The translations under genes were made by a program, and so were the position numbers. Below, piece after piece: positions 26,030 to 36,079 of a stretch of 64,000 nucleotides of DNA. The notes under the pieces were generated by a model. The model was given only the letters and a program-made list of their open reading frames with translations. It was not told the DNA's origin and did not search any database. Each line of letters starts with the position of its first letter. Within the stretch, counting starts at the first letter, position 1. The DNA lies in NCBI RefSeq assembly GCF_003050935.1, contig NZ_QAOX01000002.1:124001-188000 (forward strand), read 5' to 3'. The DNA comes from Luteibacter sp. OK325. Lineage in GTDB: Bacteria; Pseudomonadota; Gammaproteobacteria; Xanthomonadales; Rhodanobacteraceae.

Positions 26030-27450
26030 GGGCGGTGAGAGGCCAGGGCGGCCGCGTCCAGCTCGCCCAGGGCGGTGAGGAACGAGGCTTCGTCGGCTTG
26101 GTCGAGGCAGCGCAGGTCCAGCAGTAGCGCGCCTTCCGAAATGCGTCCGATCACGGGATACGACAGCGCACGTAGCGCCGCCGTCAGCCCCTCCAGGGCT
26201 TGCTGACTTCCCCGCGGATGGATGCGCAGCGCAGCGCTGGCGAGGGTATCCAGCGGCAGTGCGCCCGATCCGATCTGGCTCTGGCACTCGCCCACGTCGG
26301 CGGTGAAGGCCTCGCCGAGACACTGCGTTACCGCGGGCAGCAGGCGATGTGCCTGTGCCTCGATATCCGCGCGAGTCCGGGCGAGGTAACGCAGTGTCGG
26401 CAGCCGTTCGGCAAGGCGATCCGGATCACGGTACAGCTCGAGCGTGGCCTCGATCGCCGCCAGCCGAAGCTTGTCGACGCGAAGCGCGCGCTTGAGCGGA
26501 TTGCGATTGATCTCGGCGATGAGGGTGCGATCACCGACGATGAAGCCGGCCTGCGGCCCGCCGAGCAATTTGTCGCCGGAGAAGGTGACCAGTCGAGCGC
26601 CTTCGTCCACGGCCTCGCGCACGGTCGGTTCCTTCGCGAGGCCGTAGCGCGCGAGGTCGACCAGGCTGCCTGAGCCCAGGTCATTCAGAAGCGGTACGCC
26701 GGCAGCATTGGCGATGCCTGCCAGTTCGCGCGCTCCCACGTCGGCGACGAAGCCCTGGATCCGATAGTTCGATGTATGCACCTTGAGCACGATGCCGGTG
26801 CGCTCACCGATCGCATTTCGATAGTCCGCGGCATGCGTGCGGTTGGTCGTGCCTACCTCGACCATGTCGGCGCCGGCACGCAGCATGATGTCCGGCATGC
26901 GGAAGGCACCGCCGATCTCGATGAGCTCGCCGCGCGAAACGATCGCCTCGCGGCGTAGCGCGAAGGTATTGAGGCAGAGCAGTACGGCGGCCGCGTTGTT
27001 GTTGACCACCGTGGCGTCTTCCGCGCCGGTGAGTTCGCGAAGGAGGTCGCGGACGTGGTCGTCGCGTTCGCCACGCGAGCCGGTGTCGAGGTCATATTCG
27101 AGCGCCACGGGATGGCGCATCGATGCCACGGCCGCCTCGATCGCGGTCTCGGCCAACACCGCACGGCCGAGATTGGTGTGCAACACGGTACCGGTGAGGT
27201 TGAACAGCGGTCGCAGGCCGGGCGTCCGTGCGTCGAGGAGATGTGCAGCGCGTTGGGCGAGTTCGTCGGCATCCGGCGCCAGCGTGGGCGCGATTTGAAG
27301 GGCTTTCCGGGCCTCGTCGATCACCCGTCGGATCGCATCGGTGGTCACCGCGTGCCCGTGGCGGTCCAGCAAGACGACGGCACCGGTGGTCGCCAGCACG
27401 GTGGCGACGGCGGGGAGGCGGCGAAGGGCATTCGTTTCGGGCTCGGCCAT
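26026..27450 (-). CDS. selA: L-seryl-tRNA(Sec) selenium transferase
   Basis: 474 residues, PLP-dependent. The PLP lysine is Lys294 in [14 protein letters not shown], matching Lys295 of the E. coli enzyme; [15 protein letters not shown] and [13 protein letters not shown] are typical of bacterial SelA. It converts seryl-tRNA-Sec to selenocysteinyl-tRNA with selenophosphate from SelD. It follows fdhE after 11 nt and overlaps selB by 4 nt, so these genes are one transcription unit. Confidence 0.97.
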   Translation of the reverse strand: MAEPETNALRRLPAVATVLATTGAVVLLDRHGHAVTTDAIRRVIDEARKALQIAPTLAPDADELAQRAAHLLDARTPGLRPLFNLTGTVLHTNLGRAVLAETAIEAAVASMRHPVALEYDLDTGSRGERDDHVRDLLRELTGAEDATVVNNNAAAVLLCLNTFALRREAIVSRGELIEIGGAFRMPDIMLRAGADMVEVGTTNRTHAADYRNAIGERTGIVLKVHTSNYRIQGFVADVGARELAGIANAAGVPLLNDLGSGSLVDLARYGLAKEPTVREAVDEGARLVTFSGDKLLGGPQAGFIVGDRTLIAEINRNPLKRALRVDKLRLAAIEATLELYRDPDRLAERLPTLRYLARTRADIEAQAHRLLPAVTQCLGEAFTADVGECQSQIGSGALPLDTLASAALRIHPRGSQQALEGLTAALRALSYPVIGRISEGALLLDLRCLDQADEASFLTALGELDAAALASHRP

Positions 27451-27461
27451 GGACCGATTAT

Positions 27462-28535
27462 CTACCCGATATCTTCCTCGCTGTCTCCCGTCAGCAGCAG
27501 CGGGTTGGGCGCATGGCGGGCGAAGCCCTCCTCGCTCACCATCAGGTCGAGGCCGTACGAGGCGAGGTCGTCGGCATAGGGATCGACCTGGGTGTCACGG
27601 ACCTGGTAGAGCAGCTTGCTGTAGGTATGGCAATCGGCGCAGGCCTCGACCTTGACGACGCCGGGGTCGCCCTCGATGCCTTGCAGGGAGACCTTGCGGG
27701 TGCCGCCGCAGGTGACGCAGACGGCGCGGGTGTGGTTCCACGCGGTGGAGCACATCGAGCAATAGAGGTAGCGCGTACCCGGGATCAAGCCGGTGGCCGT
27801 GATGATCCCGGCTACCGAGGGTGAGCCGCAGCAGGGGCAGAGGGCGCGTTCTTCGAGCAGGCGCAGGTCGCTGGCGGCGAGGCGTGCGGCGGAGCCGGTG
27901 AAATAGACCTGGAGGGCGGCGACGATGAAGATCGTTGCGGCTGTATCGGACAGGGGGATGTGGCCTCGGAGAAAGTTGTTGGCGAGGGTTTCGAGGGTGG
28001 TGGTGTCGCTGGTGCGGAGTTGGGTGATGGCGTTGAGGGTGGCTGGGGGGAGGGGGGTTTCGTGTAGGTTTTTCGCCGATGAATCGGCTCCCACAGGTGT
28101 ATTGGCCCCCACAGGTGTATTGGCTCCCACAGATGTATTGGCCCCCACAGGTGTATTGGCCCCCACAGGTGAATCGGGTTCCACAGAGATGTGGTTTAGG
28201 AGGGTGGTCAGGGCTTCGCGCCAGGAGGGGGCGCGGGGGTGGCCGTCGGCGGCCAGGGGTGGCAGGCGGGCTTCGGTGGCGCGGGTTACGTCGGCGGCGC
28301 TGAGGATGGCGGCTGGGGCTAGGGTGGTTGCGACGGCGTGCTGGGCCCTGGAGAGCCGGGCGACGAAGCGCAGCCAGGGTTCCATGGGATGGCCGGCGGC
28401 GAGTTGGTCGAGTCTTGCGGCCGTGGCGGCGAAACGCAGGGCCGGGTCGGGCGTCACAATGGGCGAGGGGGACTTCACCCCGGCGTGGGACGGACCGCTC
28501 CAGGACGCGTCGGGTGGTGCCTCGGCTTGCTTCAC
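27462..28535 (-). CDS. fdhE: Formate dehydrogenase accessory protein FdhE
   Basis: 357 residues from a GTG overlapping the fdnI stop (GTGA). Four Cys-x2-Cys motifs (CPCCGSP, CSMC, CVTCGG, CADC, about residues 225-320) form the rubredoxin-like iron sites of FdhE. It is longer than the 309-residue E. coli protein because codons about 117-154 are a REP-derived repeat encoding tandem PVGANT units. FdhE helps mature the exported Sec-containing formate dehydrogenase and binds its catalytic subunit. Confidence 0.93.
   Translation of the reverse strand: MKQAEAPPDASWSGPSHAGVKSPSPIVTPDPALRFAATAARLDQLAAGHPMEPWLRFVARLSRAQHAVATTLAPAAILSAADVTRATEARLPPLAADGHPRAPSWREALTTLLNHISVEPDSPVGANTPVGANTSVGANTPVGANTPVGADSSAKNLHETPLPPATLNAITQLRTSDTTTLETLANNFLRGHIPLSDTAATIFIVAALQVYFTGSAARLAASDLRLLEERALCPCCGSPSVAGIITATGLIPGTRYLYCSMCSTAWNHTRAVCVTCGGTRKVSLQGIEGDPGVVKVEACADCHTYSKLLYQVRDTQVDPYADDLASYGLDLMVSEEGFARHAPNPLLLTGDSEEDIG
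28073..28186. repeat. REP core plus five 18-bp tandem repeats inside fdhE
   Basis: A REP-like core at 28073-28096 is followed by five 18-bp units starting at 28097, 28115, 28133, 28151 and 28169 (consensus GTGTATTGGCCCCCACAG). They keep the frame and encode repeated PVGANT/SVGANT hexapeptides on the minus strand. Each unit resembles the tail of the REP core (ATCGGCTCCCACAG), suggesting expansion from it. Confidence 0.9.
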
Positions 28536-29194
28536 GGATTCTTCCTGGGCGTGGTCTTGCTGACGCGACGGCTCGCCGCCAGCTGGTAGAACCACTTCCG
28601 ATGATGGTGCCACGCCCAACCCGGCGTGACATAACCCTGGGTCATGCTGCGCACGGAATCGCGAATCCAGATCGCGGCGTACACGTGAACCACCCAGACG
28701 AGGATCGCGCAGATCGCAGCGAGACTATGGATGAGCACCGCCGCGCGCTGCACCGGAATCGAGGTCGCTTCGCCGAAGTACACCTCCCAAATGAGCAGCC
28801 CGGTGACGAACAGCACGGGGATCAGCAGGGTCATCGACCAGAACACCAGTTTCTGGCCGCTGTTGTTGCGGCCGATCGGCGGCACGTGTTCGTCGTCGTT
28901 GGTGATCACGTGGACGATTTCCTTCGACCAGGCGATGTCGTCCTTCGAAGGCAGGTTCGCGCGCCAGAACTGGATGATCATGCCGATCCAGCTGATCACC
29001 AGCAGCACGCCGAACCAGGGGTGCGCCGCGCGCGCCCACTGGCCTCCGCCGAACAGCCCGGACAGGAAGAACAGGATCGGGTGGAACATCGACAGCCCGG
29101 ACAGCACCAGCAGGATGAACAGGCCGGCGTTGATCCAGTGATTGACGCGGTTCAAGGTGGTGTAGCGAGTGATCGCATTGGCCGGGCGGGTCAT
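28532..29194 (-). CDS. fdnI: Formate dehydrogenase-N gamma subunit, cytochrome b556
   Basis: 220 residues with four transmembrane segments (about 18-38, 55-75, 115-137, 150-175) and membrane histidines ([30 protein letters not shown]) that would ligate two b hemes. C-terminal [16 protein letters not shown] is typical. It passes electrons from FdnH to the quinone pool. ATG overlaps the fdnH stop and its stop overlaps fdhE. Confidence 0.95.
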   Translation of the reverse strand: MTRPANAITRYTTLNRVNHWINAGLFILLVLSGLSMFHPILFFLSGLFGGGQWARAAHPWFGVLLVISWIGMIIQFWRANLPSKDDIAWSKEIVHVITNDDEHVPPIGRNNSGQKLVFWSMTLLIPVLFVTGLLIWEVYFGEATSIPVQRAAVLIHSLAAICAILVWVVHVYAAIWIRDSVRSMTQGYVTPGWAWHHHRKWFYQLAASRRVSKTTPRKNP

Positions 29195-30105
29195 GTCGAC
29201 TCCTCCTCTTTCTCACGCAACACGCGGTCGGCCTCCGCCTCATCCGCCTCGGTGACCTCGTTGGGACCGATCGTGGTCCAGTGGAAGAAGGCACCGACGG
29301 CAGCCATCGCGATGCCGATCACGGCAAGGGGCTTGATGATTCCCTTCCACAATTCGACCACCGGGCTGATGCGCGGTTTATCTGGCAGGCCCGAATACAG
29401 TGACGGTTTGTCCGCGTGATGCAGCACGTACATCACGTGGGTACCACCGACTTCGGGCGGATCGTACAGGCCGGCCTTCGCGAAGCCGCGCGACTTGAGG
29501 TCTTCGATGCGCTCTCCGGCCCAGTTCGTCATATCGGTCTTGGAGCCGAACATGATCGCGCCGGTAGGGCAGGCCTTCACACAGGCAGGTTCCAGGCCCA
29601 CCGCGACGCGATCGGAACACAGCGTGCACTTGTACGACTTGTGATCCGTCTTGCTGATGCGGGGAATGTCGAACGGGCAGCCCTTCACGCAATAGCCGCA
29701 ACCGATGCACTTGTCGCTGATGAAGTCGACGATGCCGTTCGCGTACTGGACGATCGCGCCCGGGGCGGGGCAGGCCTTCAGGCAACCCGGGTCCTCGCAG
29801 TGCATGCAGCCGTCCTTGCGGATCAGCCACTCGAGGTTGCCTTGCTCGTTCTCGTACTCGGCGAACTTCATCAACGTCCACACGCTCGGCCCCAGGTCCA
29901 TCGGGTTCTCGTAGGAGCCTTCGAAGTGACCGATCTCCGGACGCAGGTTGTTCCACTCCATGCATGCGGACTGGCAGGCCTTGCAGCCGATGCAGCGGCT
30001 CACGTCGATCAGCTTCGCTACCTGGTCCTCATGGCTGCGCGCCTTCGGCGGGGTCATCGTCGTGGCGGAGCGACGTACGTAGTCTTGTGATTGCATATCC
30101 GACAT
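29191..30105 (-). CDS. fdnH: Formate dehydrogenase-N beta subunit, four [4Fe-4S] protein
   Basis: 304 residues from the ATG at 30105 (GAGG 8-9 nt upstream); an extended frame is not supported. Four ferredoxin clusters: [37 protein letters not shown] and CTLCSD...CVKACP. A single C-terminal membrane anchor lies near residues 255-278 ([19 protein letters not shown]). It wires the catalytic subunit to cytochrome b. Ten nt separate it from the fdnG stop. Confidence 0.95.
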   Translation of the reverse strand: MSDMQSQDYVRRSATTMTPPKARSHEDQVAKLIDVSRCIGCKACQSACMEWNNLRPEIGHFEGSYENPMDLGPSVWTLMKFAEYENEQGNLEWLIRKDGCMHCEDPGCLKACPAPGAIVQYANGIVDFISDKCIGCGYCVKGCPFDIPRISKTDHKSYKCTLCSDRVAVGLEPACVKACPTGAIMFGSKTDMTNWAGERIEDLKSRGFAKAGLYDPPEVGGTHVMYVLHHADKPSLYSGLPDKPRISPVVELWKGIIKPLAVIGIAMAAVGAFFHWTTIGPNEVTEADEAEADRVLREKEEEST

Positions 30106-30115
30106 GACGTTCGCC

Positions 30116-33100
30116 TCAGGTGGCCGGAGCGGCGGTGCGTTCGATATTGACGAGGAACGCCTTGAACTCCGGCGTCTGCGTGTTGGCGTCACCCACCGAC
30201 GGAGTCAGCGTGTTAGCGCCGTAACCCTTTCTCGCCTGGCCAGTGAAGCCCCAGTGCAAGGGCACGCCGATCACATGGGTCGCCTTGCCATCCACGGTCA
30301 TCGGTTTGATGCGCTTGGTGACATAGGCCTTGCAGATCACCTCGCCACGCTTGGACGACACCTTCACCCAGCCGCCCTGCGCGATGCCTTTCTCCTTCGC
30401 CAGCACCTCGCCGATCTCGATGAACTCTTCCGGCTGCAGGATCGCGTTGATCAGTGCGTGCTTGGTCCAGAAGTGGAAATGCTCGGTGAGTCGGTAAGTG
30501 GTGGCCACGTACGGGAAGTCACGCCGGTGTCCGAATGACGCGCGATCGTCGGCGAACACGCGGGCTACCGGGTTGTTCGGCACCTTGGGATGAAGCACGT
30601 TTTCCGAGGGCGATTCGAACGGTTCGTAGTGCTCCGGGAAGGGACCTTCGGCCATGAGGTTGAGTGCGAACAGACGCCCCAGGCCCTCGGCGTTCATGAT
30701 GAACGGACCGACGTTGTCGGAAGGCTTGGTGGTGGGTATGTAGTCGGGCACATCGATGCCCGTCCAGCGCGTGCCATTCCACTCGATGACGGGCTTCTTC
30801 GGATTCCAGGCCTTGCCGTCAAGGTCGGCGCTGGCCCGGTTGTAAAGGATGCGTCGGTTGGCAGGCCATGCCCAGGCCCAGTTCGGCGCGATGCCTTGCT
30901 CACGCGGATCCGTCGCGTCACGGCGAGCCATCTGGTTGCCCTTCTCGGTAAACGAGCCGGCGAAGATCCAGCAACCGGAGGCCGTGGTTCCGTCATCCTT
31001 GAGTTGTCCGAAGCCATCGAGCAGGGTGCCGGTCTTGGTCACCACGTTAGTGACCGGATCGGTCAGATCGGCCAGCGCGCGGCCATTCATTTCCTTGGCC
31101 AGTTCCTCGGGATCCGGTGCGGTCGGGTTCGTGTATTTCCAGGTCATGTTGAGGATGGGATCGGGGAAGGCGCCGCCTTCCTTTCGATACATGTCGCGCA
31201 GGCGATGGAAGATGCCGCTCATGATCCAGATGTCGGCCATGGCCTTGCCCGGGCCTTCGGCGGCTTTCCAGTGCCATTGCAGCCAGCGCGCCGAATTGAC
31301 CAGTGAACCGCTTTCTTCGGCGAAACAGGTCACCGGCAACTGGAATACCTCGGTCTGGATTTCCGTGGATTTGGCCGGGTTCTGCGGACCGAAGTCCTGC
31401 CAGAAACGCGAGGTCTCGGTGTCCAGCGGATCCATCGTGACGAGGAACTTCAGCTTGCTCAAGCCACGGCGGATCTTGCCGCGATCCGGGAAGGCCTGCA
31501 GCGGATTGAAGCCCTGGCAGATGTAACCGGTCATCTCGCCGTTGTTCATCATCTCGAAGGCCCTGATGATGTCGTACAGCGGCACGTCGAGCTTCGGCAG
31601 CCAGTCGTAGCCCCAGTTGTTTTCCTTCGTTGCGGCATCGCCCCACAACGCCTTCTGCAGGCTGACCACGAACTTGCCGTAGTTCTGGTAGTAGCTGGTC
31701 TGGCCGGGGCGCAGCGGCTTGAACAGCTTCGTCTTCATGTAATCGTCGAAGCTGGTTTCCTTGTCCGTCGGCAGGCTCAGGTAGCCGGGCATCTGGTTGG
31801 AGAGCAGGCCGATGTCGGTCAGCCCCTGGATGTTGGAATGCCCACGCAGCGCGTTCATGCCACCGCCGGCCACGCCGATGTTGCCCAGCAGCAGCTGGAC
31901 CATCGCCATCGCGCGGATGTTCTGCGCACCCACCGAATGCTGGGTCCAGCCCAGCGCGAACAGGCTGGTCATGGCCTTGTCCGGTGCCGCAGTACTGGCG
32001 ATCAGTTCGCATACGTGGAGGAACTTGTCCTGCGGTGTGCCGGTGATCCGCGAGACCATTTCCGGTGTGTAACGCGAGACGTGCTGCTTGAGCAGGTTGA
32101 TCACGCAGCGTGGGTTCTGCCAGGTGTCGTCGGCTTTGGCGAAGCCCTGGTCGTCGAACTCATAGTTCCAACTGGCTTTGTCGTAGGTATTGGTTTCGCC
32201 GTTAAAACCGCTGAAGTGGCCGTCTTCGAAGGCAAAACCGTCCGCAACGAGCAGGCTGGCGTTGGTATACGCGCGCACGTAGGCATGCTGGATGGCATCC
32301 TTTTCCAGTAGATAGCGCATCACGCCGCTGAGGAACGCGATGTCCGTGCCCGGACGGATCGGCGCGTAGTAGTCGGCAACCGAGGCGGTCCGCGTGAAGC
32401 GCGGATCGACCACGACGAGCTTGGCGCCGTTCTCTATCTTCGCTTCGATCACCCACTTGAAGCCGCACGGGTGCGCTTCGGCGGCATTGCCACCCATGAC
32501 GATAACGACGTTGGCGTTGCGGATATCCTGCCAGGTGTTGGTCATCGCACCGCGACCGAATGATGGGGCCAGACTGGCCACCGTCGGTCCGTGTCAGACG
32601 CGCGCCTGGTTGTCGAACACCACCATGCCGAGGGAGCGGGCCACCTTCCAGGTCAGGTAGGCGGTCTCGTTGGATGAGGCCGAGGCCGCCAGCATGCCTG
32701 TGCTGGTCCAGCGGTTGACGGTGGTGCCGGCCGCGTTCTGCGTAATGAAGTGTTTGTCGCGGTCCTCCTTCATCAGCCGGGCTATTCGATCGAGCGCGAA
32801 GTCCCAGGACACTTCCTCGAACTCGGTCCCGCCGGGTTTTCGGTAGCGGGGAGCCTTCAGACGGGTAGGGGCATGCACGATATCGAGCAGCGCAGAGCCC
32901 TTCGGGCACAGGGTGCCGCGATTCACCGGATGATCCGGGTCGCCTTCGATATGGATGATGTTCGACAGGGCGTTCTTGGCCCGGTCGCCCATGCTGTAGA
33001 TGAGGATGCCGCAGGCCACCGAGCAGTACGTACACGTGTTACGCGTCTCGGTGGTATGGGCCAGCTTGAAAGGTCGCACGGCGGCGGCCTGCGCCACGCC

Positions 33101-33187
33101 CGAGGCGCCGAAGCCGAGCATGCCGAGACTTCCGGCTGCTAGCCCAACACCTGTGACTTTAAGAAACTCGCGACGAGTGAGAGGCAT
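30116..33187 (-). CDS. fdnG: Formate dehydrogenase-N alpha subunit, selenoprotein with in-frame UGA
   Basis: One 1023-residue gene read through TGA at 32594-32596 (codon 198), which automatic callers split into a 197-aa and an 821-aa piece. The twin-arginine leader is RREFLKVTG. The first [4Fe-4S] cluster is [11 protein letters not shown] with a later Cys in GTLCPKGSA. The residue at the UGA is flanked by NQARV and [17 protein letters not shown], the conserved Sec site (Sec196 in E. coli FdnG), and a hairpin follows. The C-terminal part has the molybdopterin-guanine-dinucleotide-binding domains ([10 protein letters not shown]). It oxidises formate in the periplasm. Confidence 0.97.
32567..32596 (-). 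promoter_or_regulatory. SECIS element and UGA (Sec) codon of fdnG
   Basis: The UGA is at 32594-32596 on the minus strand. Fourteen nt later (32567-32579) the mRNA reads GGCCAGUCUGGCC, a 4-bp stem with apical loop AGUCU, matching the G/U loop recognised by bacterial SelB in E. coli fdnG. Confidence 0.88.
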
Positions 33188-33331
33188 GACTTGAAGCTCC
33201 CTCGAAACCTGGCTTGGACATGCCGTCCGCTGGGCGGACGGCGACTTGGCTCGGAATCACGTGGGAAAAACGTAGCACGAAGGGCAGTAGCGGGTCGATG
33301 ACGTTCTTGCGCTGGTAATAATCTAGTGGGG

Positions 33332-33355
33332 AATATACGATAACCAATTGATTAT
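33332..33355 (-). promoter_or_regulatory. Putative promoter/operator region of the fdn-sel operon
   Basis: An island of A/T in GC-rich sequence about 150 bp before the fdnG ATG. ATAACCAATTGATTAT (33340-33355) is a 16-bp dyad with a single mismatched pair, next to a TATATT -10-like hexamer on the minus strand (33332-33337). The regulator is unknown. Confidence 0.4.
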
Positions 33356-33377
33356 TATGAATACATGCTGCCGAATT

Positions 33378-33458
33378 GTAGGAGCCGCTTCAGCGGCGAT
33401 CGGGTGCCCGCGAAAGCCTTCCCCTCTGCCGAGGGCTCGCCACTGAAGCGGCTCCCAC
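33378..33458. repeat. Inverted REP pair
   Basis: Arms 33378-33401 (GTAGGAGCCGCTTCAGCGGC...) and 33435-33458 (reverse complement with two or three mismatches) around a 33-nt loop; the same family as at 10581-10790. Confidence 0.8.
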
Positions 33459-33460
33459 AT

Positions 33461-33474
33461 CTACGTAGTACTAC
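33461..33474 (+). promoter_or_regulatory. YTASGTA-N4-TAC motif, upstream of DUF1622 gene
   Basis: CTACGTAGTACTAC, 100 bp before the ATG at 33574. One of five copies in the window (also 35171, 47052, 49904, 63873), all in intergenic DNA. Confidence 0.4.
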
Positions 33475-33573
33475 GCACTCCGATCACGCGGTACTACGGC
33501 GTCCAAACCGCATAGCGCCGCCTAAGCTTGCTCAACGCGAACTGAGGCCGACATCGTTAAGGCTCACATCATT

Positions 33574-33969
33574 ATGGAAGTTGCCAGCAGCGCGCATTCC
33601 CTGATCGAAATCGCCGCGCTCGGCATCGAGCTGCTGGCAACGGCGCTCATCATCTGCGCGATCGTCGCCGCCACGGCGATCTACCTCACCGGGCTGCTTC
33701 GCCGGGTCGCCAATCCTCCCGCGCATTACACGCAATACAAACAGCGGCTGGGCAGGGCGCTGCTGCTCTGCCTGGAGATCCTCGTCGCCGCCGACATCGT
33801 GCGCACCATTGCACTCGACAGTTCGGTACAGAGCGTTCTCTCGCTCGGCCTTCTGGTGATTATCCGCACATTCCTCAGCTGGTCGCTGATCCTCGAAGTG
33901 GAGGGTCGGTGGCCGTGGCAGCGTGAGCCGTCAGAAAAGCGCATCCACAAGGTGGTTGACGATCGCTGA
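33574..33969 (+). CDS. DUF1622 small membrane protein
   Basis: 131 residues with three hydrophobic helices (about 12-40, 63-80, 88-105). The pattern LGIELLATALIICAIV and YKQRLGRALLLCLEILVAAD then IRTFLSWSLILEVEGRWPW matches DUF1622 proteins, whose function is not known. Its 3' end overlaps the convergent membrane protein gene by 39 bp. A REP pair and a dyad motif lie upstream. Confidence 0.88.
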   Translation: MEVASSAHSLIEIAALGIELLATALIICAIVAATAIYLTGLLRRVANPPAHYTQYKQRLGRALLLCLEILVAADIVRTIALDSSVQSVLSLGLLVIIRTFLSWSLILEVEGRWPWQREPSEKRIHKVVDDR

Positions 33970-35079
33970 GAACGGAATGGCGGAAAGCCAGATCGGCACG
34001 AAGGGAAGCACCGTGGCGACCACTACCGAGAGCAAGCCCTGGATGTCGTAGATGGCCGTGCGCATCGCATAGACATTCGCCACGATGGCGTACAGATCCG
34101 TCGTGGCCGAGAAGTCGGGTCGCTCCATGAGCTCGGCATCGAGTTGTTTGCCCTCGGCAAGCCACCGGCTTTCGAACGCTTCGCCGGCGCGCGCGGCGAG
34201 GTCACCGTAACGGTAGACGCCCCGACGCCAGGCCGCCAGAAGGGCACGCGTGAAGACCAGTGGTGGCGTGGCAAACAACAGGAGCGTGGCCGCCGCGGTA
34301 ACGATAGGTGTGGCCTCGTGGCCGATAGGCGATGCGCCTGCGATCACCTTGTTGGCCAGGGTGCCGGCAACGACCACGCCGATGGGAAGCGCGAGCGTGG
34401 AGAAGACCCTCGCCGAGTACGCCAGGAACTGCAGCCCGCCCGCCTGGTCGGGATGCGCCGGCACAAGTTGAAGGCGCATGTTCGCCATGCGCCAGAGGAA
34501 TCGTGTCCATACACCCAGGCGCCACAACCACGCCAGGAGCAAGCCAAGCTGCAGTGGCAGGCTGATGGCGAGATGCCACCAACCGGCGAGCGACAGCCCG
34601 GTGGGAAGCGTGCCGCGCTGCCACAGGGGAAGCAGGTCTTTCGGGACCATAATCGCCAGGAGAACGACCAGGGCATAGACGGTCACGGCGAGGATCCCGG
34701 ATGGCCAGACGCCCGCGCTGAGGCGGCGACTGCTTGCGAGCAGCGCGTTGTACTCATCCATGCGTGACGGCGGCACGAGGTTGGTGACGGCGAAATAGCG
34801 CGCCATCGATTCCAGACGCGGAAGCACCACGTAGTCCGCGGCGATGAACAGCGGCACGGCAACGAGGAAACGGGCGTGCACGGCAACATCCCGTAGGAAG
34901 GCCGCTATCGATGGGGTGTCCCTGCTGATCAGCGACAACACGAAAAGCGGAACCCAGGCGACACCGATCGCCACGGCGATGCGCATCGCCATCTCGCGCC
35001 GGTCGTCGATCCGGATCACCCGCAGCCGTCGCAACATCTCGACGTGGGTGGCTTCGCTGAAGAGCACGCCTGCGCGCAT
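33931..35079 (-). CDS. Multi-pass membrane protein of unknown function
   Basis: 382 residues from the ATG at 35079 (GAGG 5 nt upstream). About seven hydrophobic segments are visible, including [46 protein letters not shown] and [19 protein letters not shown]. Between segments are cytoplasmic stretches with RLESMARYF and [23 protein letters not shown] do not recognise the family. It is divergent from aqpZ and convergent, with a 39-bp overlap, with the DUF1622 gene. Confidence 0.75.
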   Translation of the reverse strand: MRAGVLFSEATHVEMLRRLRVIRIDDRREMAMRIAVAIGVAWVPLFVLSLISRDTPSIAAFLRDVAVHARFLVAVPLFIAADYVVLPRLESMARYFAVTNLVPPSRMDEYNALLASSRRLSAGVWPSGILAVTVYALVVLLAIMVPKDLLPLWQRGTLPTGLSLAGWWHLAISLPLQLGLLLAWLWRLGVWTRFLWRMANMRLQLVPAHPDQAGGLQFLAYSARVFSTLALPIGVVVAGTLANKVIAGASPIGHEATPIVTAAATLLLFATPPLVFTRALLAAWRRGVYRYGDLAARAGEAFESRWLAEGKQLDAELMERPDFSATTDLYAIVANVYAMRTAIYDIQGLLSVVVATVLPFVPIWLSAIPFSAIVNHLVDALF

Positions 35080-35170
35080 CACGTCCTCGACGGCGCACGC
35101 GCCGGGATCTGGTCACACGCAGGCTAGGCCCGTTGGAAGGTGCTCCCTAGCGAAGGCTTACCTAGCCCCG

Positions 35171-35184
35171 TTAGGTATTTGTAC
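35171..35184 (+). promoter_or_regulatory. YTASGTA-N4-TAC motif, upstream of aqpZ
   Basis: TTAGGTATTTGTAC, 58 bp before the aquaporin ATG, in the divergent promoter region shared with the 33931-35079 gene. Confidence 0.4.
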
Positions 35185-35242
35185 GCATGACTTCGCGCTG
35201 CCGGGGCTCAAGTATCGGTCCACTCACCGCGAGGAGTCTCCC

Positions 35243-35989
35243 ATGTCGAAGCGCCTGTTGGCCGAATTCTTCGGTACGTTCTGGTTGGTATTCGGTGGTT
35301 GCGGCAGCGCGGTATTGGCCGCCGCATTCCCCGAACTAGGCATCGGCTTCGCTGGCGTTGCACTTGCCTTCGGCCTGACCGTGCTGACCATGGCTTATGC
35401 GGTGGGCTACATCTCCGGCGCTCACTTCAATCCTGCCGTCACGGTAGGCGTGTTCGCGGCCGGCCGCTTTCCGGCGAAGGACGTCGTCCCATACATCGTG
35501 GCCCAGGTAATCGGCGCTATCGCGGCAGGTGGCGTGCTCTTCATCATCGCCAGCGGCAAGCCTGGGTTCGACGTCGCACTGGGTTTCGCCACCAACGGCT
35601 ACGGCGAGCACTCTCCCGGCGGCTTCTCGCTGGCTGCGGCGGCCGTCGCCGAGTTCGTTCTCACCGCGTTTTTCCTCATCGTGATCCTCGGTGTCACCCA
35701 TAAGCGCGCTCCGGTCGGCTTTGCGCCGTTGGCCATCGGCCTGGCACTGACTCTCATCCACCTGATCTCGATTCCCGTGACGAACACTTCGGTGAACCCG
35801 GCACGCAGCACGGGCGTCGCGGTGTTCCAGGGCGGCTGGGCACTCGGTCAGCTGTGGCTGTTCTGGGTGGTACCGCTGCTCGGCGGCGCGGTGGGCGGTT
35901 GGGTTCACCGGGCACTGTTCGAATCGACACCCGAGGTCCTTGAAGACATCGAGGGCGGTGAGCGCCCCGACGGTAGGGCCCCGCGATAG
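35243..35989 (+). CDS. aqpZ: Aquaporin Z
   Basis: 248 residues from the ATG with GAGGAG 6 nt upstream. Six membrane helices and the two half-helix NPA motifs HFNPAVTVG (about residue 63) and SVNPARSTG (about 186). The selectivity residues typical of water-specific AqpZ are consistent (Phe near [21 protein letters not shown] start, His in [12 protein letters not shown], Arg in NPAR). It is a water channel of the inner membrane. The C-terminal tail is acidic and about 15 residues longer than in E. coli. Confidence 0.95.
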   Translation: MSKRLLAEFFGTFWLVFGGCGSAVLAAAFPELGIGFAGVALAFGLTVLTMAYAVGYISGAHFNPAVTVGVFAAGRFPAKDVVPYIVAQVIGAIAAGGVLFIIASGKPGFDVALGFATNGYGEHSPGGFSLAAAAVAEFVLTAFFLIVILGVTHKRAPVGFAPLAIGLALTLIHLISIPVTNTSVNPARSTGVAVFQGGWALGQLWLFWVVPLLGGAVGGWVHRALFESTPEVLEDIEGGERPDGRAPR

Positions 35990-36079
35990 CCTGAAAACAG
36001 GCCCGATCACCGGCGCTTCACGCAGTCTGGATACCCTTTCCCGGCATAGTTTTCATCAGCCGCGAAACAAAGGTATCGA

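Larger units (their letters stand above)
33188..33573. other. 386-bp intergenic region between fdnG and the DUF1622 gene
   Basis: No credible gene. It holds an AT-rich putative fdn promoter with a dyad (33332-33355), an inverted REP pair (33378-33458) and a YTASGTA-type dyad motif (33461-33474). A partial further copy, GCGGTACTACGG, starts at 33488. Confidence 0.6.

Noticed and set aside
26030-26323. Long N-terminal extension of SelB
   Set aside because: It overlaps selA in another frame, is Arg/Pro-rich nonsense, and the GTPase domain begins right at the GTG at 26029.
28097-28186. 18-bp tandem repeats as an iteron origin or CRISPR
   Set aside because: They lie in frame inside fdhE, derive from a REP tail, and no replication genes are near.
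32594-32596. In-frame stop splitting a formate dehydrogenase gene, as if a pseudogene
   Set aside because: The TGA is at the conserved Sec position, is followed by a SECIS-like hairpin, and a full selenocysteine machinery is adjacent.
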